A DNA stretch of 64,000 nucleotides from Gammaproteobacteria bacterium (GCA_028284675.1 JANQRI010000034.1:1-64000), one strand, 5' to 3'. Positions 34,739 through 44,180 are shown, counted from the first letter of the stretch. Notes: generated from the letters alone by a model not told the origin. Numbers and translations: made by a program.

Positions 34739-34948
34739 TTAATTCTCTATTTTTACAGAAGTGGCTTGCAGGCCTTTGGGCCCGTTTTCCACCTCGTAGC
34801 TTACGTTTTGCCCTTCGGCGAGAGACTTGAAGCCCTCTCCAAGGATTGCGGAGTGATGTACGAACACATCCTTATCGCCTTCAGAAGGAACAATAAAGCC
34901 ATAACCTTTGGTGTTGTTAAACCATTTTACTGTACCTTTTACCGTCAT
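34739..34948 (-). CDS. cold-shock domain protein (CspA family)
   Basis: 69 residues from ATG 34948 with GAGG upstream. Single cold-shock domain with both RNA-binding motifs, KGYGFI and VFVHHSA, and the ending NGPKGLQATSVKIEN. It is an RNA chaperone that melts secondary structure. About 150 bases of leader precede it, as expected for cspA-type genes whose 5' UTR senses temperature, but I cannot identify the known cold-box elements with confidence. Confidence 0.93.
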   Translation of the reverse strand: MTVKGTVKWFNNTKGYGFIVPSEGDKDVFVHHSAILGEGFKSLAEGQNVSYEVENGPKGLQATSVKIEN

Positions 34949-35100
34949 CAATATTTACCTCTAAAAATCCGAAAAACACATGCTGTGTTGCAAATCATGC
35001 AGGGTGGGAACAGTACGAGAAATTTATGACTGCACCCAACACAAAATGCAAACACTATTATTGTAGCACTTTGCAAGGCAATACCACAAAAGGAAATAAG

Positions 35101-35979
35101 TTACCGATAAGGGTTTGGTTCTATGCTGCCTTTGAACCGCTTATATTGCCAGGTATATTGCTCTGGACAATTTGCAATGCATTGCTCAATGCCCAGGTTC
35201 ATTGCAGCAACGGCATCTTCGGGGTTTTGGTCGTAAATGCCGTCGGCAGCCGGTGTTAATATAATCTCAAAACCCTGTCCCCGGTGCAGGCGTTTGGCAA
35301 AACCGAAGATAACCACGGCGTTGCTTTTTTGTGCCAGTTTACAGGTCAGAGTACCGGTCCATGTGGGTATTCCGAAAAATGGTGCAAGTGTGCGCCCTGA
35401 AAGTTTGGGAGACTGGTCCGGTAATATGAATATCGTTCCCCCATGTTGCAGAGTTTGGCGGAGGGCTTTTATCCCCTGAGCAGAAGTCGGTACCAACCTG
35501 GAGCCGTCATGCTCTCTGCTTCGGCGAACTTTTTGATCAAGCCATCGGGACTTCAGTGGTTTATAAAGCGCACTGGGATTGAAGCGGCCTGCATAAGCAT
35601 TACAAAGCTCCCAGTTACCCAGGTGGGGACATACCAATATCACTCCGCGGTTTTGGGTGTGTGCATCCCGGATATGCTTCTCTCCATGAATATTAGTAAT
35701 AAATCCCAGCCCGCTATTGGTCGGAAAAAACCAGAATAGTATTAATTCGCATAATAATTTGCCCGTCTCTCTGAGGGAGCGCCGTGTTAGGTATTTAACC
35801 TCCTCAGAGCTTAATGACGGATAGCAGAGTTTGATATTCGTCTGACTGTGGCGATATCGCGCGCTGCGTGAAAGGTACATGACTTCGCCGAGTAACGTGC
35901 CGGCCAGGTGCGCGGTTCTTAACATTGCGAATCTGAGGTATGTGCTGAAACCGGCTCGGTTAACGACTTGATCTGGCAT
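35101..35979 (-). CDS. LpxL/LpxM-family acyltransferase
   Basis: 292 residues. It has the lipid A late acyltransferase fold: an N-terminal hydrophobic region, SRSARYRHSQTNIKLCYPSL, the catalytic motif VILVCPHLGNWELCNAYAG, a substrate segment ALYKPLKSRWLDQKVRRSRE, FILPDQSP, PFFGIPTWTG, and C-terminal NLGIEQCIANCPEQYTWQYKRFK. Members transfer acyl chains onto Kdo2-lipid IVA or related lipids at the inner membrane. Which acyl chain and acceptor are involved cannot be told. Confidence 0.88.
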   Translation of the reverse strand: MPDQVVNRAGFSTYLRFAMLRTAHLAGTLLGEVMYLSRSARYRHSQTNIKLCYPSLSSEEVKYLTRRSLRETGKLLCELILFWFFPTNSGLGFITNIHGEKHIRDAHTQNRGVILVCPHLGNWELCNAYAGRFNPSALYKPLKSRWLDQKVRRSREHDGSRLVPTSAQGIKALRQTLQHGGTIFILPDQSPKLSGRTLAPFFGIPTWTGTLTCKLAQKSNAVVIFGFAKRLHRGQGFEIILTPAADGIYDQNPEDAVAAMNLGIEQCIANCPEQYTWQYKRFKGSIEPNPYR

Positions 35980-36113
35980 TCTATAACTACTGGCTTAAAC
36001 GATTATCAAGGTAGTGAAGGGTCGGCTCTGAATATTTCATAAAGCCGGGCAAGAGGCAATAATAACCGGTTTGTCGGTTTAATGTAGAGGGGAGTAGGCT
36101 GTAAAGCGGGTTA

Positions 36114-36142
36114 ACCGGGAGCATGTTTTTCATGCTCCCGGT
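36114..36142 (-). terminator. strong hairpin after the 141-residue gene
   Basis: ACCGGGAGCATG (36114-36125) and CATGCTCCCGGT (36131-36142) pair perfectly around a five-base loop, 18 bases beyond the stop of the minus-strand gene at 36160. The T-run is weak (TTAACCC), but position suits a terminator of amt and the following gene. Confidence 0.55.
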
Positions 36143-36159
36143 GGAAAGGTGTTTTGGCG

Positions 36160-36585
36160 CTAAAGCAGGTTGCGGGGGTCGAAGAAAGCCGACTCAGGGA
36201 TTTTCCGGGTGGCTTGCATGGCCGCAGACATGCAGGCATCGGCTTGGGTCGGGCCTAATACATCGCACATCATTTCATATAGTACCTGGATAATTTGGTG
36301 CATTAAGCGCTCATTTAGGGCAATGTTGCTGATATCAATGGGTTTGTCATGCAGCAAATATTCACGCAGAACTCTATGCAGCTTCATGGGTAGTTTTATT
36401 TTTGACACATGGGTAAACAGTGTGAATTTGGCTTTTGAGCCAAAATTTTTCTGCGAGCGTTCCAATGCTTCAAATAAACTGGCCAGCAGCTTGTTAAACA
36501 CAATCATTGCCGGATCGTCTGCGTTAGCAGCTTTTATCGCGGCTTTTTCATTGGAATAAACAACGCTAAATTTCCAGTCGTTCAC
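36160..36585 (-). CDS. uncharacterised protein downstream of amt
   Basis: 141 residues from GTG 36585 behind GGAGAA. No signal peptide or membrane segment; mainly helical (VFNKLLASLFEALERSQKNF, LPMKLHRVLREYLL, LMHQIIQVLYEMMCDVLGP). No family recognised and no resemblance to GlnK, which is the usual partner of amt. It starts 12 bases after the amt stop, so the two are made together and it may act on ammonium uptake; this is inference from position. Confidence 0.7.
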   Translation of the reverse strand: MNDWKFSVVYSNEKAAIKAANADDPAMIVFNKLLASLFEALERSQKNFGSKAKFTLFTHVSKIKLPMKLHRVLREYLLHDKPIDISNIALNERLMHQIIQVLYEMMCDVLGPTQADACMSAAMQATRKIPESAFFDPRNLL

Positions 36586-36597
36586 AGTAGTTCTCCT

Positions 36598-37896
36598 TTA
36601 TTCATATTCCATGTTTTTATGCAAAAGCTTGTCCTGCTGAAACTCAGGATACCCAAGTTCATAGTGTTCGGTGTAATCCAGGCCGCGCCGTTCATCGACA
36701 GAGGACACTCTGAGGCCGATCCATTTATCGATAGCAAAATACATTCCAAGGGCCAGAGGCACGGCCCAGATAAATGCTGCCGCGATACCGACCAATTGCA
36801 CGACAACCTGATCAAAGTTAAACATATTGCCTTTTAGAAACATACCGGCTGCCAGAGTACCCCAGGCACCGCACACACCATGCGCGGATACGGCACCAAC
36901 CACATCATCCAGCTGAAAACTCTCCAGAACCTTAATCGAGGTTAACAAAAAGGCGCCGGCTATCAAGCCGGTTATGATGGCATACATGGGCTCCATTGAA
37001 GCACAGCCTGCGGTAATTGCGACCAGACCGCCGATGCTGCCGTTGACGGTCTGACTGGCCAGCACCGGTCTACCGAGTAATATGGACAAAACAACAACGC
37101 TAATGGCTCCGGAAGCCGCCGAAAGTTGGGTGTTTAATGTAATCAAACCGATCAGTGGGTCGGCTGCGGTGGTGCTGCCCGCATTGAACCCAAACCATCC
37201 AACCCACAGGATAAAGCCGCCCAGCGCCATAAACATCAGATTATGTCCCGGAATCATCCTGGCTGCGCCGTTGCTGGAGAAACGCCCCTGTCTGGGACCC
37301 AATACAATAATACCTGCCAGTGCGCACCAACCGCCGATTGAGTGGACTACGGTTGATCCGGCAAAATCAATAAATCCAAGCTGTGCCAGCCAGCCGCTAC
37401 CTTCGTAGGCACTGCCCCATACCCAGCTGCCGAAAATGGGGTAAATCACCGCGGTAATACCGATAGCGCCCAACAGGTAGCCGCGGAAGTCGGTTCGTTC
37501 GGCCATCGCACCGCTGGCGATGGTCACTGCGGTTGCGGCAAACATGGTTTGGAAAAATAGTATTGAGAACTCGGTATTTTCTGCAGAATTCAGGAAAAAA
37601 TGGTCGTTGCCAATCCAGCCCGAGGGGTTGCTGCCGAACATCAGGCCATAGCCCAGACACCAAAATACCAGGGTGCCGAGGCACACATCGGTATAGTTTT
37701 TCATGATGACATTGACCGCATTTTTGCTGCGGGACATACCGCTTTCGAGTAACGCAAAGCCGGCCTGCATGAAAAACACCAGCGCGGCTGCGGTGATGAC
37801 CCAAACGGTATCAACAGCATCTTTCATCGCGGCTTCAGCAAAAGCGGCGTCCGGCAGGCACAGCAGCAGGCTTAATGGCAGAAAAAAGCGGGTCAT
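36598..37896 (-). CDS. amt: ammonium transporter
   Basis: 432 residues. The signal-peptide-like N-terminus (MTRFFLPLSLLLCLPDAAFA) is followed by 11 membrane helices of the Amt/Rh family: WVITAAALVFFMQAGFALLE, GSWVWGSAYEGSGWLAQLG, FIDFAGSTVVHSIGG (the conserved Asp and pore His region), and DDVVGAVSAHGVCGAWGTLA (second pore His). It conducts ammonium across the inner membrane. No glnK follows, unlike the standard glnK-amtB pair. No clear sigma-54 promoter is seen upstream. Confidence 0.95.
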   Translation of the reverse strand: MTRFFLPLSLLLCLPDAAFAEAAMKDAVDTVWVITAAALVFFMQAGFALLESGMSRSKNAVNVIMKNYTDVCLGTLVFWCLGYGLMFGSNPSGWIGNDHFFLNSAENTEFSILFFQTMFAATAVTIASGAMAERTDFRGYLLGAIGITAVIYPIFGSWVWGSAYEGSGWLAQLGFIDFAGSTVVHSIGGWCALAGIIVLGPRQGRFSSNGAARMIPGHNLMFMALGGFILWVGWFGFNAGSTTAADPLIGLITLNTQLSAASGAISVVVLSILLGRPVLASQTVNGSIGGLVAITAGCASMEPMYAIITGLIAGAFLLTSIKVLESFQLDDVVGAVSAHGVCGAWGTLAAGMFLKGNMFNFDQVVVQLVGIAAAFIWAVPLALGMYFAIDKWIGLRVSSVDERRGLDYTEHYELGYPEFQQDKLLHKNMEYE

Positions 37897-38127
37897 TGGC
37901 GTCCGTATATGTTTAATTTCCTAGGCGGGCAATAGTACCAAATGAACATCACAAAGTAGAATTGTTATTGAAGAGGCCGGCTCCAATATATCCCGCATAT
38001 TTTGATAATCGTGAGCCCGTTCACATACGCAGCTATTTGTGTTCAGTTTGACGCGACGTACGACCGCATATCCGGGAGCAACGCGCCGCATGGTATTATG
38101 TGCCTGATTCGGTATGGTGAATATGAA

Positions 38128-39129
38128 ATGACAACAAATCTTCAGCACCCTTTTAACAGCCTGACCCCAGGGGTATTAATGGATGCGGTGGAAAGCCAGG
38201 GTTTTGTTTGCGATGGCAGGCTGCTTGCGCTGAACAGCTATGAAAACCGCGTCTATCAGGTTGGTATCGAGGAGAAGCAGCCGCTGATCGCGAAGTTTTA
38301 TCGCCCGGCACGCTGGGATGACGGCCAGATTCTCGAAGAGCACCAGTTTTGCTTTGAGTTACAGGCACAGGAAATTCCGGTGGTTGCGCCTCATGTCAAT
38401 GCTGAGGGAGAGAGCCTGTTCCGCTATGCTGTGGACGATCAGATATTTCGTTTTGCACTGTATCCGAGAAAAGGCGGCCATGCTCCGGAGTTGGATAACC
38501 TGGATAATTTGCTGATATTGGGTCGTATGCTGGGCCGTATTCATCTGGTCGGTGCGAGCCGGCCGTTTGAACAACGGCCTACGATAGATATCGAGAGTTT
38601 CGGTTATAACAGTGTGGAGTTGATACGTGAAAGTTTTATTCCGCCCGATTTGTCAGCGGCATATGAAACGTTGACAGCTGACTTATTGAAAAGCATACAG
38701 GCGGCCATTTCCGACAGCAGTGATGTTTCGTCGATTCGCGTACACGGTGACTGTCATGTGGGAAATATCCTTTGGCGCGATGATGCCCCGCATTTTGTCG
38801 ACTTCGATGATGCGCGTATGGCACCGGCGGTGCAGGATATCTGGATGCTGCTATCCGGAAGCCGGGCGGAACAGACCGTGCAGCTTTCCGAGATTCTTGA
38901 AGGCTATAATGAGTTTTATGATTTTCAGCCGCGGGAGTTGCGCCTGGTTGAAGCCTTGCGCACATTACGCATGATTCATTACAGTGCCTGGCTGGCAAAA
39001 CGCTGGGAGGACCCGGCATTCCCACGCAATTTTCCGTGGTTCAATACAACACGATATTGGGAAAGTCATATCCTTGAGTTACGTGAGCAGTTTGCCGCGT
39101 TGAACGAGCCGCCGTTAAGCATTGTTTGA
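38128..39129 (+). CDS. srkA: SrkA (YihE) stress-response kinase
   Basis: 333 residues from ATG 38128 behind GGTGA; the open frame to 38002 is not part of the protein. APH-fold Ser/Thr kinase like E. coli SrkA (328 residues), which counters MazF-mediated death under stress. SYENRVYQVGIEEKQPLIAKFYRPARW holds the ATP lysine, RVHGDCHVGNILWRDD is the catalytic loop, and HFVDFDDARMAPAVQDIWML the metal-binding part. It is divergent from amt and not followed by dsbA as in enteric bacteria. Confidence 0.92.
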   Translation: MTTNLQHPFNSLTPGVLMDAVESQGFVCDGRLLALNSYENRVYQVGIEEKQPLIAKFYRPARWDDGQILEEHQFCFELQAQEIPVVAPHVNAEGESLFRYAVDDQIFRFALYPRKGGHAPELDNLDNLLILGRMLGRIHLVGASRPFEQRPTIDIESFGYNSVELIRESFIPPDLSAAYETLTADLLKSIQAAISDSSDVSSIRVHGDCHVGNILWRDDAPHFVDFDDARMAPAVQDIWMLLSGSRAEQTVQLSEILEGYNEFYDFQPRELRLVEALRTLRMIHYSAWLAKRWEDPAFPRNFPWFNTTRYWESHILELREQFAALNEPPLSIV

Positions 39130-39170
39130 GCTGTTATTAAAGTTCAAGCCTGGCTGCCAATATTCAGCGG

Positions 39171-39908
39171 TTAACCGGCAACACGTTGCATGCGAAATTT
39201 TAAACGCCCTGTGCGTTTGGCTTTTGTCAGATCGGTATGCCTGTTCAGGTTTTCTTTAAACATAGTATCTGTTGTGCTGTTGCTGAGAAACGCAAGCACC
39301 CGGTTATCCAGTTGTGGTACTGAAAATAGATAGGTTAAACGGAATGGTCCGGCATGTATTTTGGAAAAACGTGATTCTAAAGTATCTGCATTGTTAACAA
39401 CCAGCATGCCGCCGGGAGTAAGCAGGCGCCGCAGCGATTTTAGCCACTGCGAGTCATTGTGCATTAACCGGGAAGGTTGTCCCTGCCGGTCGATAAATAT
39501 ATCTTCGATTAACAAATCAAACGGTTTACCGTTATATGCCTGTGCCCAACGGATCGCATCGGCCTGAATTAGCTCGGTATTAGGGTATTGCAATGCAAAA
39601 AAACGTTTGGCCACGGATAAGTGTGTTTTATCGATATCCACGCCAATAATGGTTTGCGGTTGAAGATAGCGATTGAGCAGATGGATAGCGGCACCGCCGC
39701 CGACCCCCAATAGTAAAACGCGTTGGATTGATTCGGCAGGATAAAGCAAAGCAGGCAGAAACAGCAGGTCCCAGATGCTGCCGGTGACGGGATGATTCGG
39801 ATTGTAGGCGGTGTGTAACACATTGTTGCGATAAAGCCGCCTGGATTTTCCGGCACTGCGTACTTCATAGCGGGTATTGTCACGGGTTTTTGACCAAAGC
39901 AATGCCAT
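39171..39908 (-). CDS. spermidine-synthase-like SAM-dependent methyltransferase fold protein
   Basis: 245 residues. Rossmann-fold core of the SpeE-like family: SIQRVLLLGVGGGAAIHLLN, IIGVDIDKTHLSVAKRFF, LIQADAIRWAQAY, DLLIEDIFID and LLTPGGMLVVNNAD. The N-terminal strand region of true aminopropyltransferases is short or absent, so polyamine synthesis is not assured; it may methylate something else. It lies 16 bases before the stop side of the diguanylate cyclase gene, on the same strand. Confidence 0.8.
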   Translation of the reverse strand: MALLWSKTRDNTRYEVRSAGKSRRLYRNNVLHTAYNPNHPVTGSIWDLLFLPALLYPAESIQRVLLLGVGGGAAIHLLNRYLQPQTIIGVDIDKTHLSVAKRFFALQYPNTELIQADAIRWAQAYNGKPFDLLIEDIFIDRQGQPSRLMHNDSQWLKSLRRLLTPGGMLVVNNADTLESRFSKIHAGPFRLTYLFSVPQLDNRVLAFLSNSTTDTMFKENLNRHTDLTKAKRTGRLKFRMQRVAG

Positions 39909-39924
39909 AATAGAGAGCGCAGCT

Positions 39925-41217
39925 TCAGGAGTCGATTTTTTTCATTGCCGGTGTTGTAAGATCACTGATTGTTTTATTGCGTCCTTCGTGTTTTGCCTGG
40001 TATAAAAATTTATCGGAGTTTCTCAGCATATTATCCAGTGCTCTGCCGCGCCGGGTACATAAGCCAATACTGACAGTGACCTTAACTTTCTTATAGTCTT
40101 TAATCTGTATGGAGTGTTCAGCCAGTGCGGCGCGTAATTCTTCAAACATACGGTAAGCATGCTGCGGTGCAATATCGTCCGCCAGCACGCAAAACTCCTC
40201 CCCTCCGACGCGCGCGATTAAATCAGTGGCACGTTGCATATGTTCTTTAAGTAAGTGTGCCACTTGTTTTAGCACACTGTCACCGGCCTGGTGACCGTAG
40301 GTGTCATTAATTTCTTTGAATCGATCGATATCAATTGTTGCGAAAGCCAGTCTGCGTTTTTGCCGTTTGGCGCTGGCATAAATTTTCTCGGCGGTTTCAT
40401 AAAAATAACGCCGGTTGTATAAGCCGGTTAATGGGTCAGTGGTCGCAAGCTCACGGATTTCGGCGATACGCTCGATGGTTTCGACACACTGGCTGACCCG
40501 GCAATAGAACTCCTCAATTATAAAATTGCTTTTATTAATAAAGTCATTTGCCCCTGCTTTAATAAAGTTGGCACCCATTGCAGCTTGTTGATCCCCGGTC
40601 ATACCCAGCACGGCTACACCGTCTTTGCCGTATTTACTGCGCAGCCGTCGGGTTAGTTTCACACCATCCATTTCCGGCATTGAGTAATCGGTTATCACCA
40701 GCCGGATACCGGCTTGTGATTCGATGATTTTTAAAGCTTCTTTTCCGTTGCCAGCTTCAATAACCTGATAGTTATGGGTCTTTAACAGCTTGGAGAGCAT
40801 TTTTCGTGAGGATTGAGAGTCATCGGCCACCAATACATAAATATCCAGGTTTTTTTCGAGTCTGGATAATAATTCAGTAATGTAATTGAGGCTCTGTGCA
40901 TTGTCTTTGACGACATAATCAACGATATTTTTTTTCCAAAGTCCTGCGCGAATATCGTGAGTGGATGTGGTCGCGGTAAACACAATGGACGGAATACCTC
41001 TGGATACGACTTCCTGGATCGCCTCGCCGTCATCCGCATCGGGCAACCGGTAGTCCAGCAAGGCGGCAAAAAAATTATTCTGATGTTGGTCAAGCAGCTC
41101 AATCGCATCTTTCAGGCTTCTGGCCCAAAAAAGATTCCAGTCCAGCGCGCCTGATATTTTCGTACGTATCAATGTGCCGGCAATGCGGTTATCTTCTACG
41201 ATCAGCAGGTTTCTCAT
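39925..41217 (-). CDS. two-receiver diguanylate cyclase (PleD-like)
   Basis: 430 residues, soluble. First receiver (~1-120) with Asp55 in ALLDYRLPD. Second receiver (~126-245) with Asp177 in LVITDYSMPEMDG. GGDEF domain (~265-425) with RVGGEEFCVLADD and an inhibitory site RATD at normal spacing. The REC-REC-GGDEF layout is that of PleD, which makes c-di-GMP after phosphorylation and dimerisation. All catalytic and phospho-acceptor residues look intact. No sensor kinase is adjacent. Confidence 0.93.
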   Translation of the reverse strand: MRNLLIVEDNRIAGTLIRTKISGALDWNLFWARSLKDAIELLDQHQNNFFAALLDYRLPDADDGEAIQEVVSRGIPSIVFTATTSTHDIRAGLWKKNIVDYVVKDNAQSLNYITELLSRLEKNLDIYVLVADDSQSSRKMLSKLLKTHNYQVIEAGNGKEALKIIESQAGIRLVITDYSMPEMDGVKLTRRLRSKYGKDGVAVLGMTGDQQAAMGANFIKAGANDFINKSNFIIEEFYCRVSQCVETIERIAEIRELATTDPLTGLYNRRYFYETAEKIYASAKRQKRRLAFATIDIDRFKEINDTYGHQAGDSVLKQVAHLLKEHMQRATDLIARVGGEEFCVLADDIAPQHAYRMFEELRAALAEHSIQIKDYKKVKVTVSIGLCTRRGRALDNMLRNSDKFLYQAKHEGRNKTISDLTTPAMKKIDS

Positions 41218-41404
41218 TAATACCGTAACCTTTTTATAGCTGAATCTGCTTTGAGAGCCGCAATATCCATTTTACGCATCGGTGTCCTGTGCCTGGCGTT
41301 TGTTGTTGTTCTCGTGAAATTGTAGCGCACAAAGGCAGAGCACCGGAACGGATAATAAGCCGGTTTACAGTTAAATATGCGGATTTGGCTGTTGCTGGCA
41401 GGCG

Positions 41405-43132
41405 TTAACGCGTCAGCAGGTCCCGTTCAATTACCAGCGCACCCAATGCGACCGCACGTGCACGATCCAGTCTTGCCGCGCCGACGCGGGCAACATTATC
41501 GATTGACATGATTCTTTCCAGTGAGAACGGCTGGTTGGCGGCATGCTGTGCCCGCAGGATGGCCTGTACGGTACGTTGCCCATAGCCGATACCGGCAAAT
41601 ATCAGCGCTTTCCAGCTGCGTAATGCATCAATCGACAGGCTGTCCAGCAAGCGGTCGGTGGTACTGGTGGCTTGTGCAGCATCGCCGAGCAGGCTGGTCA
41701 GTTCAGTGCGCACCAGGCCTCTGAGTGACAGCTCATCCGCGGCCGTTTTTATCATAAATGCGAGCAGCAGGCGGCGGTTTTGAATCAGGGAAGGTTCCCG
41801 GTCTTCTCGGCCCGGCTGGAAACCACTGGTGACCGGTGCGATATCCTGTCGCCTGCGGGTAAAGCCGCGGCGCAGGCGGTGGAAAAAATCCATGCCGGAG
41901 CGCCCGTCAGGGTGTGTATCCCGGCCGGCGGTATTGATTCGGTTGGTCCGGGTACTGAGCAGTGTGCGGACCCCGGACTCCCGGACACCAAGCGTAATAA
42001 TAAACGGCAAATCAAGCGCAACAGCAGAGAACCGGTCGTCGACCGATTGCAAAATATCAATATTTTGTTGGATCTGATTACGGGTTCTGTCCGTGGCCAG
42101 TGACGTACGGATATTGCGGATCTGCGTCGGGTTGAGTGAACGGCTGCCCCGGAAACGGCCGCGCTGGTTAAAACCGAAATCATCCTGCTCCAGTCCGAAT
42201 GCGCTGAGGCTGTCTTCGATGATCGGTGAGAACTCAGTATCAAGTCGCTCCAGTGTATGTGCTTCAGCAACCATTTCACGGCTTAGTTGGCGGCGTGTCG
42301 GTGCATCGATAATACCGCTGATCGCCAGTTCGAACTGGTGCTGATAACGTGCAACCGCTTGAACAAAACGCTCATCGACAACGGCAGGTTCCGGCGGAAT
42401 GCCCAGGATATCCCGCAGCTGCGCGATACTGGCTTCATCCTGCAGGGTGTTGGCGGCAATGGCCCGCTGTACGGCCGCCGCATCGAGCATACTTTCCGAT
42501 CCCGGTGGCAGTGGTTGCAACGGTGCAATTGCAAATTCCGCCTGTATCGGCCCGTTAACCGAGCCCTGTTGCTGCACCACGTGGGTCAGCTCATGCGCGA
42601 GCAGGCGGCGACCGGCGGCAGTGCCGGGCCGGAATTGGTTTTTGCCGAACACGACATTGTTGCCAAGCGTAAACGCCCGTGCGCCGATTTTTGCAGCAGT
42701 CTCTGCTGCATTGATACCGGTATGAATGCGCACATTGGAAAAATCATGTGCAAAACGGCTTTCCATAAATTCACGATCGCGTTTCGGCAACGGCATGCCG
42801 TAACCACGTAAACTGTCTATTTGCGATTGGGCCTGTGCCGGTAATGGTGAAGTGTTATGCCGGGTATTATGTTCCGGGCGGCGCCGGATTTGTGGCCGAA
42901 ATGGGGTTGATGAGCGTGTCACGGTTTTAGCGATTTTGTCGGCTTCCTGTTCATAAGCATCATTCGGCGGGCCGACCCGTATCCGGTTTTGCCGCAGATG
43001 CTGCACGCCGCGATTGCCCAGCGAGCGCTGTAACGGAGCGCTGGTGTTCCGATGCTGAATGCCGACAGCTTGCGTTTGTTTCCGTAAAGACTGATTGTGC
43101 TGCGGTTTTGCCTGATGCGTTGCAGGTTTCAT
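41405..43132 (-). CDS. DUF4157 (eCIS core) protein with PG-binding-like domain
   Basis: 575 residues. Residues ~108-190 are the DUF4157 metallopeptidase-like domain typical of proteins associated with extracellular contractile injection systems: MESRFAHDFSNVRIHTG, ARAFTLGNNVVFG, and the zinc motif HELTHVVQQ at 180-188. Residues ~235-285 resemble a peptidoglycan-binding repeat (FVQAVARYQHQFELAISGII then DAPTRRQL). Residues ~370-425 (LPFIITLGVRESGVRTLL, with Glu385 in RESG) read like the catalytic entry of a lysozyme-type glycosidase, which is an inference. The C-terminal ~60 residues are helical. No tail-tube or sheath genes are in the window. Confidence 0.85.
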   Translation of the reverse strand: MKPATHQAKPQHNQSLRKQTQAVGIQHRNTSAPLQRSLGNRGVQHLRQNRIRVGPPNDAYEQEADKIAKTVTRSSTPFRPQIRRRPEHNTRHNTSPLPAQAQSQIDSLRGYGMPLPKRDREFMESRFAHDFSNVRIHTGINAAETAAKIGARAFTLGNNVVFGKNQFRPGTAAGRRLLAHELTHVVQQQGSVNGPIQAEFAIAPLQPLPPGSESMLDAAAVQRAIAANTLQDEASIAQLRDILGIPPEPAVVDERFVQAVARYQHQFELAISGIIDAPTRRQLSREMVAEAHTLERLDTEFSPIIEDSLSAFGLEQDDFGFNQRGRFRGSRSLNPTQIRNIRTSLATDRTRNQIQQNIDILQSVDDRFSAVALDLPFIITLGVRESGVRTLLSTRTNRINTAGRDTHPDGRSGMDFFHRLRRGFTRRRQDIAPVTSGFQPGREDREPSLIQNRRLLLAFMIKTAADELSLRGLVRTELTSLLGDAAQATSTTDRLLDSLSIDALRSWKALIFAGIGYGQRTVQAILRAQHAANQPFSLERIMSIDNVARVGAARLDRARAVALGALVIERDLLTR

Positions 43133-43337
43133 TGGGTGCCCTGATAGTGTTTTATGTATTTTTTCAGCCCTACCTTGTTAACTATAGAACAGCAGTGGCT
43201 GTGTGGGAATTTTTATACCGAAAATTTTTGTCTATGCCATTGGTTAGGTTTGCGAGCTGACCTCTAACCTTGGTTGTATGGACAGGTAAGGGCGATTAAA
43301 CAATAATCAACAGGGTTTTCATACAGGTAAAAAGGCC

Positions 43338-43736
43338 ATGTCAGATATAGGTAATGTGCTCGGCGGCACGCCGAACGCAGTAAATCAACAAATAGAGCGT
43401 TTGCAACAGCAAACAGAATCAATGCCTGATTATTCATCTGAGCAGCCGCCGTTAAGTGAAGCCGCCAAGCAATTGCTTATCACGTTTGCTAAAGAATTTA
43501 ATGAAAATAAAACGCCGTCTGAAATGGTCTCCCGGCTGACGGCGGATAGTGTTTCTGAATTAAATGCTAAAGCAGGCCAGTTAATAGACTTGGTGGAAAA
43601 AGGTGAACATGATTTGTATCAGGCCGCGATATTACTTGAAGCGACACACCAGGGCCTGTTGGAAGACCAGGTGATTGACACAATCAATAGTAATATTCAG
43701 TTGCTGAATAATCAGTTACCGGCCGAAGGTTTTTAG
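43338..43736 (+). CDS. small leaderless helical protein, unknown
   Basis: 132 residues, ATG behind AGG. Polar, Gln- and Glu-rich, helical, without signal peptide or Cys. The N-terminus (MSDIGNVLGGTPNAVNQQIE) is Asn/Gly/Gln-rich and disordered-looking, as in many proteins secreted by specialised systems. No family recognised. It is divergent from the DUF4157 gene across ~200 bases, so they may share regulation. Confidence 0.65.
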   Translation: MSDIGNVLGGTPNAVNQQIERLQQQTESMPDYSSEQPPLSEAAKQLLITFAKEFNENKTPSEMVSRLTADSVSELNAKAGQLIDLVEKGEHDLYQAAILLEATHQGLLEDQVIDTINSNIQLLNNQLPAEGF

Positions 43737-43759
43737 AGCCTGTCTTAGTAATACGCGGT

Positions 43760-44110
43760 TCAACAATCCAGCTCACCCGGTTCCGTCGCGGCCGATTCGG
43801 CTTTTTTAATACAGATACAAATATTATTGTTTATCACGCCAAGTAATAAATTATCACCGGCACCGGTCTCACCGAGTTCCATTTTTGGTAAAACCAGCCG
43901 GACAGATTTATTGATCAATGTTGCGTCGCCTTTGGTGATAACGCCGGTAACTTCAACCGGATCGGGCAGGCTGCCGGCTAGCGACGGTGATTTTTTGATG
44001 CCGAATAAACCCTGATCTGCCGCTTTGGTTTTTTCGACGGTCATCATCAGTTTTATTTGTGCCTGTCGTTCCGCGGGCCATTCCCAGCGAAGATCAAGGT
44101 CAGTGGACAT
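43760..44110 (-). CDS. uncharacterised protein behind the NC...H protein
   Basis: 116 residues from ATG 44110, chosen because GGAGGG lies six bases ahead. A longer open frame to 44233 would create a lipoprotein-like leader (FSFGGC), but that part lacks a ribosome site and overlaps the upstream gene. Beta-rich: DLRWEWPAERQAQIKLMM, VEVTGVITKGDATLIN, LLLGVINNNICICIKKA. It lies 70 bases behind the 208-residue gene on the same strand and could be its immunity or accessory protein; no family recognised. Confidence 0.65.
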   Translation of the reverse strand: MSTDLDLRWEWPAERQAQIKLMMTVEKTKAADQGLFGIKKSPSLAGSLPDPVEVTGVITKGDATLINKSVRLVLPKMELGETGAGDNLLLGVINNNICICIKKAESAATEPGELDC

Positions 44111-44180
44111 TGCACACCCTCCAAACGAAAATAAAATGTAAATAAAAACAATACGAGTAATATGCCGGCCTGATATAAAC

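Noticed and set aside
37897..38000. Sigma-54 promoter upstream of amt
   Set aside because: A GG...GC pair is present, but the spacing does not match the -24/-12 consensus.
38002..38127. N-terminal extension of SrkA
   Set aside because: Not similar to the SrkA N-terminus; ATG 38128 gives the family length.
39171..39908. True spermidine synthase
   Set aside because: The N-terminal strand region of aminopropyltransferases is reduced and no other polyamine gene is nearby, so only a fold-level name is given.
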